In this document: positions 7,002 to 16,102 of the stretch, piece after piece | Layout of the letters: each line of letters starts with the position of its first letter | Position numbering within the stretch: the stretch's first letter is position 1 | Source of the DNA: Planotetraspora kaengkrachanensis | Lineage (GTDB): Bacteria > Actinomycetota > Actinomycetes > Streptosporangiales > Streptosporangiaceae | Direction: 5' to 3' | NCBI RefSeq assembly: GCF_016862895.1 | Contig: NZ_BONV01000015.1 | Span: 124,001-188,000, forward strand | DNA length: 64,000 nucleotides | Position numbers and translations under genes: made by a program | The notes under the pieces: model-generated | What the model was told of the DNA's origin: nothing | What the model saw: only the letters and a program-made list of their open reading frames with translations | Databases searched by the model: none

Positions 7002-9464
7002 TCACGGGACGATGTTGACCAGCTTCGGCGCCCGCACGATCACCTTGCGCGGCGTGCCGTCGAGGTGAGCCTGGACCTTGCCGGAGGCCAGCGCCAGCTC
7101 GCGCAGGTCGTCCTCGGAGATCTCCGGCGAGACCTCCAGGCGGTCGCGCACCTTGCCGGCGACCTGGACGACGGCCGTGACCGATTCACGCACCAGCAGC
7201 GCAGGGTCGGCCGTCGGCCAGCCGGCCCGCGCGACCGTCGGCCCGTGGCCGAGCCGCTCCCAGCCCTCTTCCGTGACGTACGGCGCGACCAGCGAGAGCA
7301 TCACGGCCAGCGTCTCGGCGGCCTCGCGCACCGCGGGATCGGCGGCGCCGGGGCCGGAGTCGATCGCCTTGCGCACGGCGGACGTCAGCTCCATCATGCG
7401 CGCGACGGCGACGTTGAAGCGGTACGTCTCGACGAGCTTGGTGACCTCGTCGATGGTCCGGTGGGTGACCTTGCGCAGCTCCACATCGCCGGTGGCGGGG
7501 TCGGTGCCGGGCGCGGAAGCGGCGCCGGCCTCGGCCATCACGCGGAACGCACGCGCCAGGAACTTCTGCGACGCCGCGGGCGACACGTCGGCCCAGTCGA
7601 TGTCGTCTTCGGGCGGACCGGCGAACACCATGGTCAGCCGGACGGCGTCCACGCCGAAGGAGTCGATCTGCTCACCCAAGTCGACGCCGTTGCCGAGCGA
7701 CTTGGACATCGCCTTGCCCCGGTTGATCACCTGACCCTGGTTGAGCAGGCGCAGGAACGGCTCGGTGAAGTCGACCATCCCCATGTCGTGCAGGACCTTG
7801 GTGAAGAACCTCGAGTACAGCAGGTGCAGCACCGCGTGCTCGACACCGCCGACGTACTGGTCGATCGGGCCCCACTTGCGGACCTTCTCGACGTCGAACG
7901 GCCCGTCCTCGTAGTGGGGGTCGACGTATCGCAGGAAGTACCACGACGAGTCGACGAACGTGTCCATCGTGTCGGTGTCGCGCTGCGCCGGGCCGCCGCA
8001 CTTGGGGCACTCGACGTTCACCCAGTCGGTGGCCGCGGCCAGCGGCGAGACGCCCTTGGGCTTGAGGTCCGCGCCGCGCAGGTCGGGCAGCGCGACCGGC
8101 AGCTGCTCGTCGGGGACCGGAACCTCGCCGCAGTCGGGGCAGTGGATGATCGGGATCGGCGTGCCCCAGAAACGCTGACGGGACAGCAGCCAGTCGCGCA
8201 GCCTGAAGTTGACCGTCGCCTTGCCGGTGCCGCGCTCCGCCAGGATCTCGATGATCCGCTGGATGGCCTCGACCTTGGACAGACCGTCGAGCGGCCCCGA
8301 GTTGACCAGGGTGCCCTCGCCCGGCGTCGCGATGCCGGTCTCGCCCGGGTCGGCCATGCCGGTGTGCACGACCGTCTTGACCGGCAGGCCGAACTTCCGC
8401 GCGAAGTCGAGGTCGCGCTGGTCGTGCGCGGGGACCGCCATGATCGCGCCGTGGCCGTAGTCGGACAGCACGTAGTCGGCCGCCCAGACCGGGATGCGCT
8501 CGCCGTTGACCGGGTTGATCGCGTACGTCCCCAGGAAGACGCCGGTCTTCTCCTTCTCCGTCGACAGCCGCTCGATGTCGGAGAGCTTGGCGACCTCGGC
8601 CCTGTACACGGCCAGAGCCTCACGGCGGTCGGGGGCGACGATCTCCTCGGCCAGCGCGGCGTCGGCGGCGACCACGAAGAACGTCGCGCCGTACAGCGTG
8701 TCAGGGCGGGTGGTGTAGACGGTGACGGGCTCGTCGCGGCCCTCGATCCGGAACTGGACGTCGGCGCCGGTCGACCGGCCGATCCAGTTGCGCTGCATGG
8801 TCAGCACACGCTCGGGCCAGCCGCCCTCCAGCTGCGCCATGTCGTCGAGCAGCCGGTCGGCGTAGTCGGTGATCTTGAAATACCACTGGGTCAGCTCGCG
8901 GCGGACCACCTCGGAGCCGCAGCGCTCGCATCTGCCCGCGACGACCTGCTCGTTGGCCAGCACCGTCTGGTCGACCGGGCACCAGTTGACCAGGCCGCCC
9001 TTGCGGTAGGCCAGGCCGCGCTCGAAGAAGCGGTTGAACAGCCACTGGTTCCAGCGGTAGTACTCGGGGTCGCTGGTGTGCAGGCGGCGGGACCAGTCGA
9101 AGGAGATCCCGTACCGCTTGAACGAGGTGGCCTGCGTCTCGATGTTCGCGTAGGTCCACTCGGCGGGGTGCGCGTTGCGCTTGATCGCCGCGTTCTCGGC
9201 GGGCAGGCCGAAGGAGTCCCAGCCGATCGGGTGCAGGACATTGTCGCCCCGCTGCATCCAGTACCGCGCGACGACGTCGCCGATGGCGAACACCTCGCCG
9301 TGCCCCATGTGCAGATCGCCCGAGGGGTAGGGGAACATGTCGAGCATGTACGTGCGCGGCCGGAGGTCGCCGGCGTCCTCCGACGCGGCGAAGGGCTTCA
9401 GCTCCTCCCACCGCGGCAGCCACTTGGCCTGCAGCGCCCGCGGGTCGTACACCGGCTCGTCCAC
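7002..9464 (-). CDS. leuS: Leucyl-tRNA synthetase
   Basis: Charges tRNA-Leu with leucine in the cytoplasm; class Ia synthetase of 820 residues. The HIGH-type motif appears as HMGH in [14 protein letters not shown], and the KMSKS loop as KAMSKSLGN near residue 588. An editing CP1 insert ([12 protein letters not shown]) and zinc-ribbon cysteines (CERCGSE, CPKCGG) are present. I prefer the GTG at 9464, which has GAGGAG five bases upstream, over the GTG at 9470. Downstream it converges on the MalY/PatB-type gene. Confidence 0.97.
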   Translation of the reverse strand: MDEPVYDPRALQAKWLPRWEELKPFAASEDAGDLRPRTYMLDMFPYPSGDLHMGHGEVFAIGDVVARYWMQRGDNVLHPIGWDSFGLPAENAAIKRNAHPAEWTYANIETQATSFKRYGISFDWSRRLHTSDPEYYRWNQWLFNRFFERGLAYRKGGLVNWCPVDQTVLANEQVVAGRCERCGSEVVRRELTQWYFKITDYADRLLDDMAQLEGGWPERVLTMQRNWIGRSTGADVQFRIEGRDEPVTVYTTRPDTLYGATFFVVAADAALAEEIVAPDRREALAVYRAEVAKLSDIERLSTEKEKTGVFLGTYAINPVNGERIPVWAADYVLSDYGHGAIMAVPAHDQRDLDFARKFGLPVKTVVHTGMADPGETGIATPGEGTLVNSGPLDGLSKVEAIQRIIEILAERGTGKATVNFRLRDWLLSRQRFWGTPIPIIHCPDCGEVPVPDEQLPVALPDLRGADLKPKGVSPLAAATDWVNVECPKCGGPAQRDTDTMDTFVDSSWYFLRYVDPHYEDGPFDVEKVRKWGPIDQYVGGVEHAVLHLLYSRFFTKVLHDMGMVDFTEPFLRLLNQGQVINRGKAMSKSLGNGVDLGEQIDSFGVDAVRLTMVFAGPPEDDIDWADVSPAASQKFLARAFRVMAEAGAASAPGTDPATGDVELRKVTHRTIDEVTKLVETYRFNVAVARMMELTSAVRKAIDSGPGAADPAVREAAETLAVMLSLVAPYVTEEGWERLGHGPTVARAGWPTADPALLVRESVTAVVQVAGKVRDRLEVSPEISEDDLRELALASGKVQAHLDGTPRKVIVRAPKLVNIVP

Positions 9465-9741
9465 TTCCACTCCTCGCCAGGCGGCTGATCAGATGAAAGA
9501 CGCCTGCTCATGACGGAGCCCCCCGCTCCGCACGAGGGGCAGCCTGCGTTTCCGCACATCGTGCCGACTCACGGAACAGCTGCCTGAAAAGCAGGGTCGC
9601 GACACGCGAGTCCAGCGTAGCGCAGACGACAAGGCGGTCGCCGACGGATATTCGGGGCTGACGGTGCGAGTCAAGCCGCGCTGCCCGCTGGAGACAGATC
9701 CGTAGTGACCTCTTATGTCCCGTTAGTCTACTGTCTTCGCT
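9465..9741. other. 277-bp intergenic region between leuS and the divergent membrane-protein gene
   Basis: No gene is supported here. It should contain the leuS promoter/leader and, at its right end, a TANNNT hexamer for the leaderless gene at 9742. I see no T-box or other riboswitch I can name. Confidence 0.5.
9729..9734 (+). promoter_or_regulatory. Candidate -10 hexamer for a leaderless transcript
   Basis: TACTGT (TANNNT) lies exactly seven bases before the GTG at 9742, and no ribosome site is visible. Transcription would start at or next to the GTG. The paralogous gene at 34568-35473 has the same arrangement. Confidence 0.5.
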
Positions 9742-11733
9742 GTGGCCGACCCATTCCCGGACCTGCCCATGCAGGATCCGCCAACCGATCCCTCGGGGGA
9801 GCAGTTTCGTGGGGCATTCTCCAGTTTCGCTGCGGCACCCCCCACGGGGCATGAGAACATGCCAGGCACCCCCAATCCGGGCATGAATTCGGGAGGTAAC
9901 GTGCCCTCGGACCGTAATGAGCCACACCGGTCGAACTCCTGGCCGGAGGTACCCCCAGCGTGGCCAGAGGTCCCAGGACCATCCTCGTCGTTCAACGACC
10001 CCGTTCCGGCCTTCGGCGAGAACGGCCCCGCGACCGCGGCGATGCCGCCCATCCCCGCCACCCCTGACTCTCCGTACTCCTCCCCGGTGTCCGCGCCCGG
10101 CCGGGGTACGTCGAACGCCCCCAAATACCAGTGGACCGGGCCCATCGGCACCGACATCCCCGCGGCGTCCCAGCAGCGGAACGCCGAGATGCGTTCGCCG
10201 TTCACCCCGGTCACCGCCCCCGTGCCCGGCACTGAGCCCTCGGACATCGCGTGGACCCCGTCCGCCTCGTTCGACGCCATGCCCACCACCGGAGGCCCCT
10301 TCGACGGCGCCCGTCCGGCGCCAGGGGGACCGTTCGACCCTCTCCGGCCGAGTTCGGCGCCGCCGGAGCCCCCGGCGCCCTCCTGGGCCCAGCCGGGCCA
10401 GGGCGACACCGCGTCATGGTCGCAGCCGGGCCAGGCGGACTGGTCCCAGCCTGACCGGTCGGAACGGCCCATGTCGGGTCACGGGGAGCGGCCACAGCCG
10501 GGACAGGGGGGATGGCCCGATTCGTCCGGCCAGGCCGACACCGCGTCATGGCCCGCCCCCGCCTCCATGTCCGCGCCCGCCGCCCCCGCTCCCGCCTGGT
10601 CGACGCCGGCTCCCCCGGCTCCCGCCGAGACGTCCTGGGGCGCGCCCACCGGGTCGGACGCAAACTGGTCCGCCGCGGGTGCGGGCGGCTCCGACACGGC
10701 CTGGGGCACCGCCGGTACGGGCGGGTCCGATACGGCCTGGGCCGCGAATGAGGCCCGGGGAGCGGACCCGGCGTGGAGCGGGGCACCCGCCCAGGCGAGC
10801 CCGCCCTGGCCCGGCCCGCCCGCCGACGTGGCGCAGCCGACGTCGCCCGACCCCTCGCGAGGCGAGGATCCGTACAAGCCGTTCGTGACGGCGGGACAGA
10901 TCAGCGGGCCCAAGACGCCTCCCGCGCACCGGCAGCAGGAACTGTGGGACACGGTCTTCGGCGACACCTCCCAGACGATGGACGACTACGACGACGAGCG
11001 CGGCCGTCCTGTCTGGGTCTTCGCGCTGGTGACCACGGTGATCCTGGCGTTGATCGGCGGGCTGGTGTGGGCCTTCGTCGCGGGGCCGCTCAGCTCCGGC
11101 GACACCGGCGACACGAGCGCCGCGCCGTCGGCCGAGCCGACGACGTCGGCCGCCGCGGCCAAGCCGGAGGTGCTCTTCCCGGCCCTCGCGGCCTACAAGG
11201 GCACGCCCTCCCCCGTCAAGGGCACGGTGCCCGACCCGGACGCGGCCCTTTCGCTGCCGCGGCTGCGCGGGCCGTGGAAGGTCGACACCAACGCGGCCTC
11301 CATCCGCACAACGTACGGATTCTCCACGCGCCAGTACGTCCCCGCCGGGATGACCACCCGCGGCAAGCAGGAGTTCGCCCAGGTGATGTCGGGGCCGCTC
11401 CCCGAGTCGCTGGCCTCGAAGTACACCTCGCCGAGCAAGCTCACTCCCGTGGTCGCCGCCGTGATGACGACGGCGCGGCAGACGTTCTTCCCCAAGGGCA
11501 GCACCGCTTCGAAGGTCGCGCAGCAGCGCTACTCGCACAACGGCATCACCGGCCTGCTCGTGACCTACAAGGTCACCGCCGACCACGAGGACACGACGGT
11601 CGCCGTCGCGGCCCTCAACACGGGCGGCGACCTGCCGGCGATCGTCTACGTGGCGGTGCCCGAACTCAAGGACGACCTGCTTCCCGACATCAACTCGGTC
11701 TTCAAGTCGACGCGCAAGCTCAAGGCGAGCTAG
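9742..11733 (+). CDS. Proline-rich single-pass membrane protein with conserved extracytoplasmic domain (paralogue of the gene at 34568)
   Basis: 663 residues, function unknown. Residues 1 to about 420 are disordered, rich in Pro/Ser/Ala/Trp/Gly, with repeated WSQPGQ- and SDTAWG-like phrases. A transmembrane helix follows at about 424-448 (VWVFALVTTVILALIGGLVWAFVAG), then a roughly 210-residue outer domain. That domain aligns by eye with the protein at 34568-35473: both have an SLPRLRGPWK / SIPRFTKVWRP segment near its start and end in PA(I/L)VY..(V/I)P....(D/R)INSV. The GTG start appears leaderless. I recognise no named domain. The layout suggests a cytoplasmic interaction tail tied to an envelope sensor or binding domain. 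Confidence 0.75.
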   Translation: MADPFPDLPMQDPPTDPSGEQFRGAFSSFAAAPPTGHENMPGTPNPGMNSGGNVPSDRNEPHRSNSWPEVPPAWPEVPGPSSSFNDPVPAFGENGPATAAMPPIPATPDSPYSSPVSAPGRGTSNAPKYQWTGPIGTDIPAASQQRNAEMRSPFTPVTAPVPGTEPSDIAWTPSASFDAMPTTGGPFDGARPAPGGPFDPLRPSSAPPEPPAPSWAQPGQGDTASWSQPGQADWSQPDRSERPMSGHGERPQPGQGGWPDSSGQADTASWPAPASMSAPAAPAPAWSTPAPPAPAETSWGAPTGSDANWSAAGAGGSDTAWGTAGTGGSDTAWAANEARGADPAWSGAPAQASPPWPGPPADVAQPTSPDPSRGEDPYKPFVTAGQISGPKTPPAHRQQELWDTVFGDTSQTMDDYDDERGRPVWVFALVTTVILALIGGLVWAFVAGPLSSGDTGDTSAAPSAEPTTSAAAAKPEVLFPALAAYKGTPSPVKGTVPDPDAALSLPRLRGPWKVDTNAASIRTTYGFSTRQYVPAGMTTRGKQEFAQVMSGPLPESLASKYTSPSKLTPVVAAVMTTARQTFFPKGSTASKVAQQRYSHNGITGLLVTYKVTADHEDTTVAVAALNTGGDLPAIVYVAVPELKDDLLPDINSVFKSTRKLKAS

Positions 11734-11753
11734 GCGAGACGCGGCGGGGGCGG

Positions 11754-13028
11754 TCAGAAGGTGCACTCCATGTGCTTGGTGCCGTTGATGAAGCTGGAGA
11801 ACAGGCGCTCGGGCTCCCCCGCCTCGATCTGAGGCACCCGCCGGAGCAGCTCGCGGAACATCACGGTGATCTCCCGCCGTGCCAGGTGGGCGCCCAGGCA
11901 GAAGTGCGGACCCGGGCCGCCGAAGCCCACGTGCGGGTTGGGGTTGCGGGCGATGTCGAACCGGAGCGAGTCGTCGAAGACGTTCTCGTCCCGGTTGGCC
12001 GACCAGTAGTAGAGGACGACCTTCTCGCCCTCGCGGTACAGGTTGCCGTTCATCTCGTGGTCCCTGGTCACCTTGCGCCGCATGTAGTTGACCGGGGAGG
12101 CCAGCCGGACGATCTCCTCGACGGCGCCGGGCGCCCGGCCGTCGACGTCCTCGAGCCACGACCTCTTCTGGTCGGGGTTGAGCGTCAGCAGCCGCATGCC
12201 GTACGAGATGGCGTTGCGGGTGGTCTCGTTGCCGGCGACCACGAGCAGGATGAAGAACGAGCCCAGTTCCTGGGCGGTCAGTCTCTCCCCGTCGATGTTG
12301 GCATTGACCAGGGAGGACGTCAGGTCGTTCGTGGGGTTCTCCACCCGGTCGGCCGCCAGCCTCTGCACGAGCTCCTGGAGCTCCATGCCGGCGGTGAGCA
12401 GTGCGGCGCCGATCGACTCGGCGTCGGCGACGTACTCGGGGTCGGAGGCGCCCAGGATGATGTTGGACCGGTCGAAGACGAAGCCGTAGTCGCTCTCCTG
12501 GATGCCCATCATGTCGCAGATGATCTTGAGGGGAAGGCGTGCCGCGACCTCGGTGACGAAGTCGCAGCCCGAGCCCGTCGCCAGAAGGTCGTCGACGATG
12601 CTCGCCGCGGCGACCTCCACGTCGTCCTCGAACTGTTTGATCATCTTGGGCGTGAACGCGCGGGAGACGATCCGCCGCAGTCGGGCGTGGCGGGGGTCGT
12701 CCATGTTGATCATCGAGCCGAAGTACTCGGCGAACTCCGCCGGCATGTCGATGATGCTGGTCGCGCCACCCTGGCCGGAGGCGAAGACCTCGGGGTTGCG
12801 GCTCGCCTCGAGGATGTCCGCGTGACGGACGAGAGCGTGGTAGCCGAGCCCCTTGACCGACATGTACGGGACCTCGGGGTCGGCGAAGAACGCGGGCTTG
12901 TCGAGTTCGCGTAGCAGGCGGAAGGCGTGCTCCCGCTCCGCGGGCGGGCGCAGCCAGAAGGCGTGATCGGACAGGTTGATGTCCGCGGCCGACGTGATGG
13001 GAGTGCTTTCCACAGGCTGGGAGGTCAC
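11754..13028 (-). CDS. Cytochrome P450, CYP124/125/142-like (copy 1 of a tandem pair)
   Basis: Haem monooxygenase of 424 residues. It shows FILLVVAGNETTRNA (I-helix oxygen-activation motif), EEIVR (ExxR), and the haem loop GFGGPGPHFCLGAHLARRE with the cysteine ligand at C377. Sequence style (SMINMDDPRHARLRRIVSRAFTP) resembles mycobacterial P450s that hydroxylate sterol side chains or methyl-branched lipids; that substrate is inference. The GTG at 13028 is chosen for AAAGGGA six bases upstream. A 23-bp palindrome precedes it. The next gene upstream is a clear paralogue, so the pair arose by duplication. No ferredoxin or ferredoxin reductase gene is adjacent. Confidence 0.92.
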   Translation of the reverse strand: MTSQPVESTPITSAADINLSDHAFWLRPPAEREHAFRLLRELDKPAFFADPEVPYMSVKGLGYHALVRHADILEASRNPEVFASGQGGATSIIDMPAEFAEYFGSMINMDDPRHARLRRIVSRAFTPKMIKQFEDDVEVAAASIVDDLLATGSGCDFVTEVAARLPLKIICDMMGIQESDYGFVFDRSNIILGASDPEYVADAESIGAALLTAGMELQELVQRLAADRVENPTNDLTSSLVNANIDGERLTAQELGSFFILLVVAGNETTRNAISYGMRLLTLNPDQKRSWLEDVDGRAPGAVEEIVRLASPVNYMRRKVTRDHEMNGNLYREGEKVVLYYWSANRDENVFDDSLRFDIARNPNPHVGFGGPGPHFCLGAHLARREITVMFRELLRRVPQIEAGEPERLFSSFINGTKHMECTF

Positions 13029-13052
13029 GGCCGATCCCTTTCTGGCGGTGCC

Positions 13053-13075
13053 AAAACAGAATGACATTCGGTTTT
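13053..13075 (-). promoter_or_regulatory. 23-bp palindromic operator candidate upstream of P450 copy 1
   Basis: Nested arms AAAAC/GTTTT and GAATG/CATTC are symmetric around position 13064, with one mismatched pair. The site starts 25 bp upstream of the P450 start, where a repressor would block transcription. No regulator gene is adjacent. TetR-type binding is a guess from size and symmetry. Confidence 0.55.
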
Positions 13076-13123
13076 ATCCTGCCACAGACCACCCCGATTC
13101 CGGTGATCTCTCAAAAATTCCCG

Positions 13124-13267
13124 GCATGATCACGCCCAGCCCCTCCTTGGCGTGATCATGCGCAGATTCGGCGGCGCCCGCCCCCACCTGCACCGTCCCG
13201 GTTTGTGATCATGCACAGATTCGGCGGCGACCACCCCGACCTGCGCGAAAGCCGTACGTGATCATGC
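13124..13267 (-). repeat. 53-bp repeat array A (TGATCA core)
   Basis: TGATCA occurs at 13259, 13206 and 13153, exactly 53 bp apart. Read on the minus strand, each unit begins GCATGATCAC, has CGCAGGTC-like sequence near positions 23-30 and ends GCCGAATCTG(T/C). A fourth core at 13127 is in opposite orientation and forms a perfect 13-bp inverted repeat with the third (GCATGATCACGCC, 13124-13136, against 13149-13161). The array ends three bases before the stop codon of P450 copy 2. Confidence 0.9.
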
Positions 13268-13269
13268 AC

Positions 13270-14544
13270 TTAGAAGCGATAGTTCAGGTGCTTGATCCCG
13301 TTGATGAAGTTGGAGAGCAGATACGAAGGCTCCCCCTCGGTGCGGATGCCGGGCATCCGGGTGAACAGCTCTCGGAACATCACGGTGATCTCCCGCCTGG
13401 CCAGGTGGGCGCCGAGGCAGTAGTGCGGGCCGGGCCCGCCGAAGCCGACGTGCGGGTTCGGCGTGCGCGTGATGTCGAAGGCGTCCGGATCCGCGAACAC
13501 GGCCTCATCCCGGTTGGCCGAGTTGTAGAACAGCAGAACCTTGTCGCCCTTCTTGTAGTCCATGCCGTTCATGGTGTGATCACGGGTGACCGTGCGGCGG
13601 AACTGGATGACCGGGGTCGAGTAGCGGATGATCTCCTCGACGGCGCCGGCGATGTGTCTCTCGAAGTCGCCGGTCAGCAACGCACGCTGGTCCGGATTGT
13701 CGGTGAACGCCTTGAGCCCGTGGCTGATCGCGTTGCGGGTGGTCTCGCTGCCGGCGACCACGAGCAGGATGAAGAACGACCCGAGTTCCTGAGTGGTGAG
13801 CCGCTCGTCCCCGTTGACCAGCAGGGTGGTCAGATCATCGGTCGGGTTGCGGCGGCGCTCGCGCCCGAGGCGCTGCGCCAGCGAGCTCAGCGCGTGGCCG
13901 GCGCGCAGCAGCCGGATCAGACCGCGGGCCGTCGTCCAGCGGCCCGCGACCTCGTCGGGACGCGCGGAGTCCACGCCGAATCCCGCATACTCGGAGTCGG
14001 CGTTGGCCAGGATCGTGTTGGTACGACTGAGCACCATGTCATGAAATTTCGCCGGAATGCCGATCATGTCGCAGATGACCTGTACGGGAAGCCGCGCGGC
14101 GATCTGCGGGACGAAGTCGCCGGCGCCCTGTTTCACGGCCCTGTCGACGATCTCTTCGGCGGCCCGCTGGAGGTCCTCCTCCATCTTGGCGAGCACGCGC
14201 GGCGTGAAGGCCCGCGAGACGATCCGGCGGAGCCTCGCATGTCGGGGGTCATCCATATTGATCATGGAGCCGAAGTAGACGGCCAGCCAGCGTGGCATGT
14301 CCGGAATGCTGTTGGCCGTCGGCTCACTGCTGAAGATCCCGGCGTTCCTGCTGGCCTCGCTCACGTCCGCGTGCCGTACGAGCGCGTAATAACCAGCGCC
14401 CTGCGGGATGAAGGGGATCTTGTTCTCGACGAGGAAGACCGGCCGGTCCAGCTCGCGCAGCCGCCGGAAGGCGTCCAGCCGCTCGGCCCGAGGCAGCGCC
14501 CAGAACGGAATTCGCGACAGGTCGAGCTCCGGTGCCACGCTCAT
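13270..14544 (-). CDS. Cytochrome P450, CYP124/125/142-like (copy 2 of a tandem pair)
   Basis: 424 residues and strongly similar to the neighbouring P450. It has FILLVVAGSETTRNA in the I helix, EEIIR as ExxR, and GFGGPGPHYCLGAHLARRE with the haem cysteine at C376. The shared SMINMDDPRHARLRRIVSRAFTPR block suggests the same substrate class, probably sterol-like or branched lipid (inference). The ATG at 14544 has only a weak ribosome site. The gene is bracketed by inverted copies of the 53-bp repeat: array A beyond its stop and array B upstream of its start. Its promoter differs from that of copy 1, which suggests separate control. Confidence 0.92.
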   Translation of the reverse strand: MSVAPELDLSRIPFWALPRAERLDAFRRLRELDRPVFLVENKIPFIPQGAGYYALVRHADVSEASRNAGIFSSEPTANSIPDMPRWLAVYFGSMINMDDPRHARLRRIVSRAFTPRVLAKMEEDLQRAAEEIVDRAVKQGAGDFVPQIAARLPVQVICDMIGIPAKFHDMVLSRTNTILANADSEYAGFGVDSARPDEVAGRWTTARGLIRLLRAGHALSSLAQRLGRERRRNPTDDLTTLLVNGDERLTTQELGSFFILLVVAGSETTRNAISHGLKAFTDNPDQRALLTGDFERHIAGAVEEIIRYSTPVIQFRRTVTRDHTMNGMDYKKGDKVLLFYNSANRDEAVFADPDAFDITRTPNPHVGFGGPGPHYCLGAHLARREITVMFRELFTRMPGIRTEGEPSYLLSNFINGIKHLNYRF

Positions 14545-14594
14545 GCCGCCAAATCTTGTGCACACGCCCGCGTGCGTCAAGACCTCCGCCTACT

Positions 14595-14763
14595 GCATGA
14601 TCACGTACGGCTTTCGCGCTGGTCAGCGGTGCCGTCACCGAATCCGCGCATGATCACGGACCCCGTTTGCGCAGGTCAGCCCGGCGGTCCGCGAATGCGT
14701 GCATGATCACGCGCGGTGGGCGCCCTGCTCAACCGCGTGATCACCGAACCTGTGCATGATCAC
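14595..14763 (+). repeat. 53-bp repeat array B (TGATCA core)
   Basis: GCATGATCAC occurs at 14595, 14648, 14701 and 14754, with an exact 53-bp period; the last copy is truncated. Unit ends read CCGAATCCGC, GCGAATGCGT and CCGAACCTGT. The third unit holds an extra internal TGATCA at 14738. The first unit matches the first unit of array A at 29 of its first 30 bases but in inverted orientation. The array fills the gap between the P450 start and the stop of the methyltransferase gene. Confidence 0.9.
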
Positions 14764-14788
14764 GCGGAAGAGCGAGGAAGGCCGGGGA

Positions 14789-16048
14789 TCAGGGCCAGTC
14801 GATGCTCGGGCGGAGGGGAATCTGCGCCGACGCGTCGTCGTCGAGCCTGATGCCGAGCACCTGGTGCAGCTGCACCTTGTTCCGCTCGAACCCGACCACG
14901 CATCCGGCCATGTAGAGGCGCCAGACCCGGGCGGTGCCCATGCCGACCTCGGCGACGGCCTCGTCCCAGTGGTCGTCGAGGTTCTTGCACCACTCGCGGA
15001 GGGTCAGCGCGTAGTGCTCGCGCAGGTTCTCCTCGTGGCGGATCTCGTAGCCGATGTCCTCCATCTGGCGGACCAGGTGGCCGACAGACTCGAGCTCACC
15101 GTCAGGGAAGACGTAGCGGTTGATGAAACCGCCCTTGTTGATCGTCTTCTCGGTGCCCGTGGGGCGGGTGATGCAGTGGTTCAGGAGCCGCCCGCCCGGC
15201 TTGAGCTTGCCGTACAGGAACGAGAAGTACGACGGGAGCTGCTCCTTGCCGATGTGCTCGGTCAGGCCGATCGAGCTGACCCGGTCGAATCCGGTCTCCG
15301 CCACGTCGCGGTAGTCCATGTAGCGGACCTCGGCCAGCTCGGACAGACCCGCCTCGGCGATCGCCTTCTGGGCCCACTCCGCCTGCTGGCGCGACAGCGT
15401 CACGCCGAGGCCCTTCACGCCGTACTCGCGGGCGGCGTGCATCACCATGCCGCCCCAGCCGCAGCCGACGTCGAGCAGGCGCATGCCGGGCTTGAGTTCG
15501 AGCTTCTTGGCCACGAGGTCGAACTTGGTGTGCTGCGCCTCCTCGAGCGTCGCGTCGGCGGTCGGGAAGACCGCGCACGTGTACGCCATAGAGGGGCCGA
15601 GCACCCACTCGTAGAACTTGTTCGAGACGTCGTAGTGGTGGTGGATCGCCTCGGCGTCACGCTGCTTGGCGTGGCGGCTGCCGAGCCTGGCGAGCGCGCT
15701 GCGGCGCATCTCCTGGGGCGGCAGGGGCGCCTTCATCATCAGCGGCTTGGGGCCGATGGAGCGGATGGCGGCGACCTTCTCGCTGAGCGGCAGGTCGTTG
15801 AGCGTCAGCGACCACATGCGATCGAGCAGCGTGTACATGTCGCCGTGGACGTCGAGGTGCCCGGAGATGTACGCCCTCGCGAGGCCCAGCTCCCCCGGCG
15901 CCTTGGCGAGGTAGGCCACCGCCTGCGGCGATTTGACCTCGATGCGGATGTCGGCGCCCGCCGAGCCCGCCTTGCTTCCGTCGTACGCGGAGAACTGCAC
16001 ACCCGCGTCGCTGCCAACGATTTTCTCGAAAATCTCGGCAAGAGTCAT
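14789..16048 (-). CDS. tmsB: Cyclopropane-synthase-like SAM methyltransferase, TmsB/BfaB type (10-methylene fatty acid formation)
   Basis: 419-residue SAM-dependent fatty-acyl methyltransferase. The SAM loop is LDVGCGWGG (192-200), preceded by the family motif HHYDVSNKFY (138-147). Paired with the FAD enzyme next door, it matches the TmsB/BfaB plus TmsA/BfaA system: the methyltransferase adds a methylene group to C10 of a phospholipid-bound unsaturated chain, then the flavoenzyme reduces it to a 10-methyl branch (tuberculostearate type). 10-Methyl fatty acids are typical membrane lipids in Streptosporangiaceae. It lies 54 bp downstream of tmsA on the same strand, so the two are probably one operon. 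Confidence 0.85.
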   Translation of the reverse strand: MTLAEIFEKIVGSDAGVQFSAYDGSKAGSAGADIRIEVKSPQAVAYLAKAPGELGLARAYISGHLDVHGDMYTLLDRMWSLTLNDLPLSEKVAAIRSIGPKPLMMKAPLPPQEMRRSALARLGSRHAKQRDAEAIHHHYDVSNKFYEWVLGPSMAYTCAVFPTADATLEEAQHTKFDLVAKKLELKPGMRLLDVGCGWGGMVMHAAREYGVKGLGVTLSRQQAEWAQKAIAEAGLSELAEVRYMDYRDVAETGFDRVSSIGLTEHIGKEQLPSYFSFLYGKLKPGGRLLNHCITRPTGTEKTINKGGFINRYVFPDGELESVGHLVRQMEDIGYEIRHEENLREHYALTLREWCKNLDDHWDEAVAEVGMGTARVWRLYMAGCVVGFERNKVQLHQVLGIRLDDDASAQIPLRPSIDWP

Positions 16049-16102
16049 GTCAACCTCTCCCCACGTACGAAATCTCGTACGAAATCCACACGTAGGAACT
16101 GC

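Noticed and set aside
13124-14763. Arrays A and B considered as CRISPR arrays
   Set aside because: The stretches between TGATCA cores are themselves conserved between units, cores are only 10-12 bp, and no cas genes are present.
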